DNA of 22,500 bases, from assembly GCA_030674185.1 (NCBI GenBank), contig CM060305.1, positions 166,657,736 through 166,680,235 on the forward strand. Direction: 5' to 3'. A program made the translations under genes and the position numbers. Numbering within the stretch: position 1 is the stretch's first letter; every line of letters begins with the position of its first letter. A model generated the notes under the pieces. That model saw nothing but the letters and a program-made list of their open reading frames with translations, was not told the origin of the DNA and made no database searches. Of this stretch, positions 16,291 to 22,500 are shown piece by piece. The stretch comes from Monoplex corrugatus (taxonomy: Eukaryota > Mollusca > Gastropoda > Littorinimorpha > Ranellidae).

Positions 16291-16874
16291 AAGATATCTA
16301 TAACGGAGTAAAAAGGATCATCTTATCCAACTGGAACATTTTGCGATCCAGTCCCACTACAGGTGAAACCTTTGACCAGCGCCCTTTGATCGTCTACAAG
16401 AGAGACACAAATCTCCGCGACTTGCTGGTGCATTCAAATCTCAGCAAACCAGTCAGCCAACCTCCAGGAATCTCTCCATACAACAAACCTAAATGCAAGA
16501 CTTGTCCTTTCTTGTGCTCAGCCACCACAGTCAAAGGCCCCAAATCTCATATGAGAATTACAAAACATTTCAACTGTCAAACTTATAACATTGTCTACTT
16601 GATCAGCTGCTCTAAATGTTCCCAACTGTATGTTGGTGAGACTGGACGCATCCTTGACACACGTTTCAAAGAACACTTGGCTGATATCCGTCACCAAAGG
16701 GATAAAACTATCCCCAATCACTTCAACCAATCAGACCACTCAATCAATGACATCCGAGTGAAAGGTCTGTGGCTTCTATACAATAACAGCACCATAGACA
16801 GGAAAGACAGAGAATCCCACCTCATAAATAAACTTGGAACACGCAAACCATATGGTCTTAATGACAAACCATAA
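16287..16874 (+). pseudogene. Penelope-like element (PLE): C-terminal connector plus GIY-YIG endonuclease, 5'-truncated but open
   Basis: The 195-codon open frame is the C-terminus of a PLE polyprotein. Residues 11-52 hold the PLE connector ('ILSNWNILRSSP', 'PLIVYKRDTNLRDLLVHSNL'). Cysteines lie at 70 and 73 (CKTC), 97, and 108/111 (CSKC), the Cys pattern typical of canonical PLE endonucleases. The nuclease core follows: 'IVYLI' at 102-106 (GIY position), 'LYVGETGR' at 114-121 (YIG position), Arg126, His130, 'HFNQSDHS' at 145-152 and Glu176 in 'RESHLI', ending 'LGTRKPYGLN'. All expected catalytic positions are present. The reverse transcriptase that should precede it is absent: LINE-E sequence stands upstream. 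The Met at 16287 is therefore only the first in-frame Met, not a native start. The stop is TAA at 16872. The intact frame suggests a young truncated copy. Confidence 0.92.
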
Positions 16875-17335
16875 GTAATCCATTGCGCAACAGAATTCAG
16901 ACATGTCGTTTCATGTTTCTTCCTGTTCCCACGCCTACCAGATTCATGGCACTGGGCACAATCTACTCCCTTACCTCTTGGCTCTTGCCCTGTGCCTTCT
17001 TCAGAACAGGGCTATACCGATATAGCATGGCCACTTCTCAAAATTGCAGAACTCATCTCACTTCCCTTTTGACATCATAGTTGCCTCCCCTCTCCCCACT
17101 TCTTACTACTGCTCATGACGACATGGGCATTCCATTTCTTACCCACTGGACGAGGCGGCAGGGAAGTTTTTAGTCCCGTTTTTATTATCCATTGTTTGGT
17201 GTCTGTGATCTGTTTGTGACCGTGCGTTCGCGCTTGACAAAGGCTAGTTGGCCGAAAATTCTTGTTCTTCTGGTTCGTGTTTGCTTGGGCGCGGGCAGTC
17301 ACACTTGTTGTGGAGTATGAAAATTAGATGAAAGT
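16875..17335 (+). mobile_element. PLE 3' region with hammerhead-like motif and terminal (pLTR-like) sequence
   Basis: Non-coding sequence following the GIY-YIG stop. It contains the hammerhead-like stretch at 17231-17261 and then the end sequence 'cttctggttcgtgtttgctt', 'gcgggcagtcacacttgt'. The end sequence recurs at 17466-17515 and, inverted, at 8118-8165. The recurrence at three places marks it as the PLE terminal segment. The exact outer boundary lies near 17320-17335, before the second LINE-E fragment. Confidence 0.7.
17231..17261 (+). ncRNA. Degenerate hammerhead ribozyme-like core in the PLE end
   Basis: The stretch reads cgCTTGACAAAGGC-tagtt-GGCCGAAAattc: a CTGANGA-like strand, a short GC stem (GGC/GCC) with a small loop, then GAAA. 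Hammerhead ribozymes are known from PLE terminal repeats (established). Here the CUGANGA strand departs at two positions, so activity is doubtful. A second copy of the pattern lies at 21421-21451. Confidence 0.4.
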
Positions 17336-17364
17336 TTCTTATCTCCGATGAAAAGATTGCGGGA

Positions 17365-17456
17365 CTATCAGGCATCTGGACGTCTTCTATCATCCACATC
17401 AGTACCAAGATGCAGTCCTACAAGTCTCAATGTATGATCAGTGCTGATATATGATG
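17365..17456 (+). pseudogene. Second LINE-E thumb-region fragment
   Basis: 17374-17452 aligns with 16157-16234 at roughly 85 percent by eye. It encodes 'IWTSSIIHISTKMQSYKSQC', sharing the unusual 'SSIIHIST' with the first copy. It lies between two PLE end sequences (ending near 17335 and starting near 17462). That implies either a tandem partial duplication of a LINE-E/PLE composite or two independent insertions of each. Confidence 0.75.
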
Positions 17457-17461
17457 TATCG

Positions 17462-17520
17462 GTTTTTTTCTGGTTCCTGTTTGTTTGAATGCGGGCAGTC
17501 ACACTTGTTTTGGATCTGGA
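17462..17520 (+). mobile_element. Second PLE terminal fragment
   Basis: 'tttttttctggttcctgttt' and 'gcgggcagtcacacttgttt' match the PLE end at 17262-17310 and the foldback arm at 8118-8165 (complement). No GIY-YIG coding sequence is attached. Confidence 0.75.
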
Positions 17521-18085
17521 GTATTGTCAGGGAACCCTGGAAGAAAGGGAATGAGCTCCCTGGCTCGCCCAGGACCTCTGTCTGCACTTAAGAGAAAGGA
17601 AGACCGTGTCAGTAAAGTGAATATATGTGCAAAATGTCTGACAACAAGCCATGTAAATCTGTCTTGCTGTACCACAATTGCGCCCCTTGTTCTAGCACAC
17701 GAAGAGGACACTGGCAGTATGTCTTGATCATATTATTTTTTTTCTTTTCTTTAAATTTTCTTTGTTGGCTTTCGTGTTGTTTCTGTGTAAATATGATTTG
17801 TTTATTACAATGAACACCTGGGTGACTCTGTGGCGCATCTGTCAAAACTATGATTGCAATCTCTTGTTTCCCCTCAGTTTTTCTTCGTTTCTCTCTCGCG
17901 CTTTCATGTCCGCCTACCTTGTCACAGACACATAAGGAAAATGATCGACAGAATACATTTCATTTTTTAAGTTTGATTAGTGTAATTACTTGTTTGTGCA
18001 CTTAAGACAGTTACAGCAGAAACCTGACTCTTCTTTCAAAGTGATTTCAGATATGTTTTTGACATATCCCCCTTTGCAATAACAT
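17521..18085. other. Unrecognised stretch
   Basis: An 80-codon plus ORF (17485-17727) starts inside PLE sequence and has four Cys and a His, but no family I can name. The remainder is T-rich with no gene evident. Confidence 0.4.
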
Positions 18086-18134
18086 CCTCTCTCTCTCTCT
18101 TTCTCTCTCTCTAAGTATATATATATATATTATA

Positions 18135-18170
<36 letters not shown>

Positions 18171-18232
18171 CATATATATGTACATATATATATAAAATTA
18201 TATATATGTATCTATATGTGTGTGTGTGTACC

Positions 18233-18263
<31 letters not shown>

Positions 18264-18270
18264 ATGTTTG

Positions 18271-18345
<75 letters not shown>

Positions 18346-18393
18346 CGATTGCTTGTGTATATTTGTGCATGTGTGTGCTTGAGTGCGTTGTAT

Positions 18394-18456
<63 letters not shown>

Positions 18457-18482
18457 CTCACGCGCGCGTGTGCTTGAGTGCG

Positions 18483-18527
<45 letters not shown>

Positions 18528-18535
18528 CGCTTGCC
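18086..18535. repeat. Compound CT / TA / TG / CG microsatellite block
   Basis: (CT)n at 18086-18112, (TA)n at about 18115-18245 and long TG runs at about 18276-18340, 18400-18450 and 18486-18518. CG-alternating segments ('gcgcgcgctcacgcgcgcgt' near 18449, 'tgcgcgcgcgcgc' near 18518) are embedded. These are classical Z-DNA-forming alternations next to an AT cruciform-prone block. The His/Thr and Cys/Val ORFs are artefacts. Confidence 0.95.
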
Positions 18536-19409
18536 AGCTTGCGTATTTGTGTATGCACGTGGGTGCAGGCGGGTATATGTGTAGGCTTATGCATGCAGGC
18601 GTGCGATCTGTCTGAAACGATGAGACAGTGGCTGGGGGAAAAAATGTGGAGGTGAAAAAATTAATAACATACAGGAGGCTATCATATAACTCGAACGGGA
18701 GAGGAAAGGACAAAGAAAGTCAACACAGAAAGCAAACAATGAAGTAAGCAAAGAAACCAACAAACGAAGAATCGAGCAGACGAGTAAGCAAAATAAACAG
18801 GCATGTTATTGTTATTGTTATTTTTGTTTAATTAAAGCCCAGCCGACTGCGTAGAACCATATAAGGGCTATAATCGTCTCAAAACAATATTTCAAAGGGG
18901 GGGGGGGAGGGAAAGAAAAGTAAGTGTACACATCAATGTATTCGCGCACATAATCTAAGAGATGCCTATGACGCTGACCACTCCGTCGAACTTATCGCAC
19001 AGGGGATTTCAAAAACATACCTGAATACAAATTGAAACATTAAGCAAGGACACTAAAGCATATATAAAAAGAGGCCTAAATTACCTAAAATCGCTTCCGC
19101 ATATCTCACCTCCCTAAGGCCAGAAATGCACTTTATACATGTACCCAGTTATCAATCCAAAGACTAAGAGAAAGTACTACGACTTTATCGAACACATACA
19201 GGTGAATGGACCAGCAAGACAGAAAATAACAGAAAGAAATGACAGAAAGCAAAGGAGGAAGAAACAAAGAGAGATAGTGACAGAAAAGAGGACATTTCTA
19301 GCACAGAATTTCCAGAAGGTGGGGATACTATTTATACTGAAAGAGCCCCCGCCATCCCCACAGGGGTAATAAACAGATAGATAAATGACTTGGGGGGGGG
19401 GGGGGGCAG
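18536..19409. other. Mostly unrecognised, with a possible decayed repeat at 18815-18910
   Basis: 18815-18910 has (TTATTG)n-like sequence, 'aaagcccagccgactgcg' and a G-run, resembling (from memory, weakly) the end of a dispersed mollusc repeat. The rest, including a 76-codon plus ORF at 19139-19369, shows no domain. A G15 run lies at 19392-19406, directly before the LINE-F 3' end. Confidence 0.35.
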
Positions 19410-20648
19410 CAAGCATGTCATCATCATCATCATCATCAGGTGCCGTGCCGCATGGCGTTGGCGATCATGGACTTCCATTTGTCTCTATCTCTTGTTATCT
19501 CAAGCATCTCTTCCACCCTCCTTGTCTTCAGCCACTCTGCAAGTCCGGCTAGTATTTTCTCCCTGGGTCTACCTGGAGCTCTCTTTCCCTCCAGCTTTCC
19601 GTTGTGACCAGGTGCTCCAAATCCCCTTTCCTCGTAAAATGGCCTATAAATGTTGCCTGTCTTTTCCTAATCTTCCTTATGAATGATCTACCATCAAGAC
19701 TGTCTCGTTTGTTTTCTTTGCTGTCCATGGAACTCTCAACATTCTTCTTAGAAACCACATCTCGGCTGCCTCAATCTTGTTGTGGCTTTGCTTGTTGACT
19801 GTCCACGCCTCACAACCGTACAACAGTATTGGTTCTATATAACATTCAAGAACTCTCTTCCTGATGTTAATTGATAGGCATTTGTTGGTAAGAATGCTTG
19901 TCATCTTCTTGAATGCTGCCTTGGCTTGGTCGACTCCGCCGGCCATCTCCGATGTGCATCTGCCGTCTGATGAAATGATCGTTCCCAGGTATTTAAACTT
20001 ATCAACCTGTCGCAAGGTCGTGCCGTTTGCTGTTATTTTGCATGAGGGGATTTCATGTTTTTTTTTTTACTGATCACCATGACTTCAGTCTTCCTGCTGT
20101 TTAGTTCCAATCCCTTACCTTCGCTTTCTATTTCTAGTATATTCAGAAGGTTTTGTAGGTCCCTTTCACTTTCTGCAATTTGCACGGTGTCATCTGCGTA
20201 TCGAATGTTGTTTATCATTTTTCCTCCAACCTTTAATCCAGGGTCTTCTTCTAGGTTTCTCATGATGTTTTCGCTGTAAAGTGAAAACATCTGGTGACAA
20301 AACACAACCCTGTCTGACTCCTCTTTTGATGTTTTGGAAAGAGCTTATATCGTTTTCTATTCTCATTACAGCTGTTTGTTCCCAGTACATATTTCTGATT
20401 ATTCGTAGATCTTTTCCATCAACATTGAGTCTCTCCAGTTGGTTGATCAATTCTTCATGTCTTACCCGATCGAAAGCCTCGGTATAGTCAACAAAGCATA
20501 AATACAAATCTTTATTCATCTCGATTGACCTCTCTATGATAGTTCTTAGGATGTATATGGCATTGATAGTTCCTTTCCCTTCCACAAATCCACACTGTTC
20601 TTCTGCTATTTCTCTTTCGATTCTATTCCTTGTCCTCATCAAGCATGT
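19410..20648 (-). pseudogene. LINE-F: 5'-truncated RTE-like non-LTR retrotransposon with target duplication and (TGA)n tail
   Basis: Minus-strand frames give 'TRNRIEREIAEEQCGFVEGK', 'GTINAIYILRTI', RT motif A 'LYLCFVDYTEAFDRV', motif B 'VRQGCVLSPD', the catalytic 'IRYADDTVQIAES' (20210-20170), 'YLGTIISSDGR', 'LECYIEPILLYGCEAWT', 'MWFLRRMLRVPWT', 'FIRKIRKRQATFIGHF', 'KRAPGRPREKI' and the end 'DRDKWKSMIANAMRHGT', with its stop at 19438-19436. At least four frameshifts break it: near 20287, in the 11-base T run at 20058-20068, near 19695 and near 19605. The stop codon runs into seven TGA units (19418-19438). The 9 bp ACATGCTTG (minus strand) flanks the insert at 20648-20640 and 19418-19410. Endonuclease and the RT N-terminus are lost by 5' truncation. 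RTE-type assignment rests on the end sequence and microsatellite tail, so it is tentative. Confidence 0.9.
19418..19438 (-). repeat. (TGA)7 LINE-F 3' tail
   Basis: Seven TCA units on the plus strand (TGA on minus). The innermost TGA doubles as the ORF stop codon, so this copy has effectively no 3' UTR. Confidence 0.85.
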
Positions 20649-20867
20649 ATAAAAACAAAACAAAACAAAACACAAACAAAACAAAAAGCTAGCAAATAAC
20701 CAAACCAAGCTCAACTCCAACCCAAGGTGGAGATGATTTGTGTTTGGTCTTTTGCTTGCTTTCTTGCAACCGCATTTCCATTCTCTCTTGACTAAATCCA
20801 TAAGGTCATGGTTTCTTAAAAAGCGTATAACCAGAGAAGCTTGACGGCAAGTACAAAATCCAGGCAA
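20649..20867. other. LINE-F target DNA, A-rich then unrecognised
   Basis: 'aaaaacaaaacaaaacaaaa' directly follows the target duplication, giving an A/T-rich landing site. The minus ORF upstream of the LINE-F RT in this part is run-through from flanking DNA, not protein. Confidence 0.5.
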
Positions 20868-21065
20868 TTAGCCCTTTGACTCCCGCAACCTGTCCACCAA
20901 CATCCTGCAATATCAACCATGTTTAGCAAAGCAAAAAGTTAACCTTTTGATTCCCTCATCCTGTCCACCAGCTTCACGCAGGAGGCTGGTGGATAGGGTG
21001 CCCTAGAGAGTCAAAGGGTTAAATATTTGCAGTTGGTGGATACGGTGCGGGAGTCAAAGGGTTAA
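20868..21065. mobile_element. piggyBac-like MITE (outer), 34 bp terminal inverted repeats
   Basis: The left end (20868-20901) begins TTAGCCCTTTGACTCCCGCA. The right end (21032-21065) is its complement, ending GGGAGTCAAAGGGTTAA; 30 of 34 positions pair. TTAA followed by CCCTTTG is the signature of piggyBac-superfamily ends (established: TTAA target duplication, CCC/GGG termini). The left TTAA has mutated to TTAG. The element is 198 bases with no coding capacity, and contains a second similar element (20939-21022). Confidence 0.75.
20939..21022. mobile_element. piggyBac-like MITE (inner), nested in the outer one
   Basis: TTAACCTTTTGATTCCCTCA at 20939 and GAGTCAAAGGGTTAA at its right end (21008-21022), with internal arms 'ctgtccaccagc' (20961) and 'gctggtggatagg' (20985). 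Arms pair well with one ~4 base gap. Intact TTAA on both sides. Its ends are homologous to those of the outer MITE. Confidence 0.7.
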
Positions 21066-21228
21066 TTTGACGTCACACAGGACGTCCCCAGCCCTTACTC
21101 CCTGTAACCGGAAGGCACCACTTGGCACGTCTTGGACCATTTATTTAAGCATGAAATACAAGGAACGGCTCCTGTGCTGTACAGAGTTGTGTGCAGAGTT
21201 AGACACGATGTAAGAATGGTTTTCCTTT
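21066..21228. other. Unrecognised spacer with a perfect CRE palindrome
   Basis: TGACGTCA at 21068-21075 is a consensus cAMP-response element. With one 8-mer in 22.5 kb, chance is a fair explanation. No gene recognised. Confidence 0.35.
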
Positions 21229-21356
21229 CTTCATTTTCAGCCACAAAAACGAACAATGTGGAACAGCATATATCTTTTTGTTAGTCTGTTCACTTTCGGC
21301 CACAAAAACAATCAATAAAGAAATAAAGAGCAGCATTCATGTTCTTGGCAGTCTGT
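21229..21356. repeat. Two-copy direct repeat, ~60-68 bp
   Basis: 'ttcattttcagccacaaaaa' ... 'ttagtctgt' (21229-21288) is followed by 'ttcactttcggccacaaaaa' ... 'ggcagtctgt' (21289-21356). Both ends of the unit match; the middle is diverged. Confidence 0.7.
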
Positions 21357-21420
21357 AAAACATATATATATATACACTTCAAATTTACAAGACAAACAAC
21401 AAAGGCATTGAGTATTTTCT

Positions 21421-21451
21421 CCTATATTTCGGCCCTTGGCCTTTCTCAGGG
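21421..21451 (-). ncRNA. Hammerhead-like motif, probable PLE remnant
   Basis: On the minus strand: CCTGAGAAAGGCC-aag-GGCCGAAAtata. There is a perfect GGCC/GGCC stem between a CTGA-containing strand and GAAA. It parallels 17231-17261. One position of CUGANGA is off (CUGAGAA). No PLE coding sequence is nearby, so it may be a solo PLE end. Confidence 0.35.
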
Positions 21452-21710
21452 TAAAAAAAAAAATTATATAAGAGTAATCTCAGTACAACTCTGTAAGTTA
21501 CTTAGGGAAAAAGTTAAGTGTATGTACGTGTGTTTTGTGCATGTATTTTCTAAATTCGAGGTGCAAAGTCCAAAGCATGCTCTGAGTTGTCTACTCTCTG
21601 AGCTACTGTGAAAGCTTAAAAGTGTGTCTATTTATATAAGAGTCTGCAATGAGCATGCTTTGACATGGACCGTTTGCGCTGAGCAAGTGAACAAATGAGT
21701 ATAGTCGCAG

Positions 21711-21850
21711 TTTTCAGTTTCAGTTTCAATTTCTCAAGATGACGTTTCCGCGCTCGGAATGATTTCCATATGCACTAACGTCACAGGTGCCGTGTGATGG
21801 AGAACATCCAGAATGATCACGGCACAAGCCTTAAGCCTGCATATAAACCT
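21711..21850 (+). repeat. Degenerate SINE-like repeat
   Basis: A (TTTCAG)n-like start followed by 'ctcaagatgacgtttccgcg' and 'ttccatatgcactaac'. From memory this resembles a repeat very common in marine snails, with 'tttcagtttcag' then 'caaggaggcgtcactgcgtt' and 'aatccatatacgctac'. The alignment is by eye only. Confidence 0.45.
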
Positions 21851-21980
21851 ATGAGCAAGCCAGGTCCTGAGGTCCTACCTACATAGTTCCATAACTCTGG
21901 GGTTGTAGGGGCGTGAGATGGTAGAGACCTCAACTTTTCCCGGGGCCAGCACCACGAGGGCGGCGCCATCCCCTCTCCCT
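21851..21980. other. Unrecognised spacer
   Basis: GC-richer sequence ('ggcggcgccatcccc'). Nothing recognised. It may be the body of a small repeat whose tail is the following tetranucleotide tract. Confidence 0.35.
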
Positions 21981-21985
21981 CGCTC

Positions 21986-22070
21986 AGTCAATCATCAATC
22001 AATCAATCAAGCAAGCAAGCAAGCAACCAATCAACCAACCAGCCAAACAACCAACCAATCAACCATACCA
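21986..22070. repeat. Tetranucleotide repeat drifting (ATCA)n to (AGCA)n to (ACCA)n
   Basis: 'atcaatcaatcaatca', then 'agcaagcaagcaagca', then mixed 'accaatcaaccaaccag'. One 4 base register is kept while the second base changes. Confidence 0.9.
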
Positions 22071-22129
22071 GATCAGAACAGACCACACTAAAACGACCAA
22101 TAAGTCAAGAAACAGGCGAACAAGAACAC

Positions 22130-22154
22130 AAACAAACAACACACACAAACAAAC

Positions 22155-22234
<80 letters not shown>
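22130..22234. repeat. (CA)n microsatellite, ~78 bp pure
   Basis: Short 'aaacaaacaacacac' lead-in, then uninterrupted CA dinucleotides to 22234. The minus-strand Val/Cys ORF is an artefact. Confidence 0.97.
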
Positions 22235-22237
<3 letters not shown>

Positions 22238-22500
22238 GTTGGGCTGTCTTATAGAGGGCAATGCTCAGGCGAGACAAGACCACAATCTCCTCTGTAGGGT
22301 CCACAGATCTGCCCACTGTTAAAAAACAAACAAACAAAAAAGAAAAGAAGAAAAAAAAGAAAAGGAGAGGAAAAGCAGGGGTCTCAAAATGCACCTCTGG
22401 AAGAACAGTTTTGCGGTTGCAGAGCGGATTTTTCGAAGAACACAATCCTTTATCCAGACCACCAGAGACCGTACAGCTGAATTATGATCATGCTCAAACA
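22235..22500. other. Unrecognised, with an A/G-rich tract at 22320-22376
   Basis: The purine tract has A-rich 'caaacaaacaaaaaag' followed by 'aaaagaagaaaaaaaag'. No gene or element is recognised to the window end. Confidence 0.4.

Noticed and set aside
17485..17727. 80-codon ORF with CAKC...H...SCC pattern as a small zinc-binding protein
   Set aside because: It begins inside a PLE terminal fragment, and Cys/His spacing fits no finger class I know.
18198..18713. His/Thr-rich and Cys/Val-rich ORFs over the TG tract
   Set aside because: Pure translation of (CA)n/(TG)n on both strands.
22059..22445. 128-codon minus ORF with a hydrophobic stretch
   Set aside because: It is dominated by translated (CA)n and A/G tracts, and no conserved domain is visible.

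Overview
The window looks like non-coding, repeat-dominated DNA from an animal, most likely a mollusc and plausibly a caenogastropod snail. The reasons are long CA/GA/CT microsatellites, kilobase-scale minisatellites, molluscan-type LINE C-termini ending in a CxxC...H finger, a GIY-YIG Penelope-like element, and a SINE-like fragment that resembles (from memory) a repeat common in marine snails. I find no intact host gene, no tRNA or rRNA, and nothing prokaryotic. Every recognisable protein-coding trace is a decayed retroelement.

Layout. 1-4700: CT-rich tandem repeats, three diverged direct copies of a ~220 bp element (516-735, 1150-1335, 4437-4660), and a ~27 bp minisatellite (about 2160-4130). 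4700-6430: microsatellites, unrecognised DNA, and the first copy of a dispersed repeat with an internal CA tract. 6430-11800: a nested retroelement cluster. A minus-strand LINE with an RNase H domain (LINE-C) is seen in two parts, 11340-11660 and 6886-7818. Between them lies a plus-strand LINE fragment (LINE-B, 7930-8578) followed at its stop codon by ~111 copies of a 25 bp minisatellite. LINE-B is itself split by a 131 bp hairpin-forming Penelope-end insertion with an 8 bp target duplication. A second plus-strand LINE 3' end (LINE-A) cuts the other end of LINE-C. 11800-12900: microsatellites, a 156 bp LINE 3' end with a 12 bp target duplication, and copy 2 of the dispersed repeat. 12904-16290: a plus-strand LINE reverse transcriptase (LINE-E) split by a 2.7 kb, 21 bp-unit minisatellite. 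16287-17520: a Penelope-like GIY-YIG domain, its 3' region, and a second LINE-E fragment followed by another Penelope end. 17520-19400: unrecognised DNA and large TA/TG tracts. 19410-20648: a 5'-truncated RTE-like LINE (LINE-F) on the minus strand, bounded by a 9 bp target duplication and a (TGA)n tail. 20868-21065: two nested piggyBac-like MITEs. 21100-22500: a hammerhead-like motif, a SINE-like fragment and simple repeats.

The most notable observation is that the 21 bp minisatellite appears to have been born from seven codons (K-V-I-N-N-L-Q/H) of the LINE-E reverse transcriptase. The two halves of that reverse transcriptase flank the array, and the last repeat unit reads straight into the RT sequence. 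The 25 bp array likewise starts one base after a LINE stop codon. Together they suggest that retroelement debris seeded the long minisatellites here.
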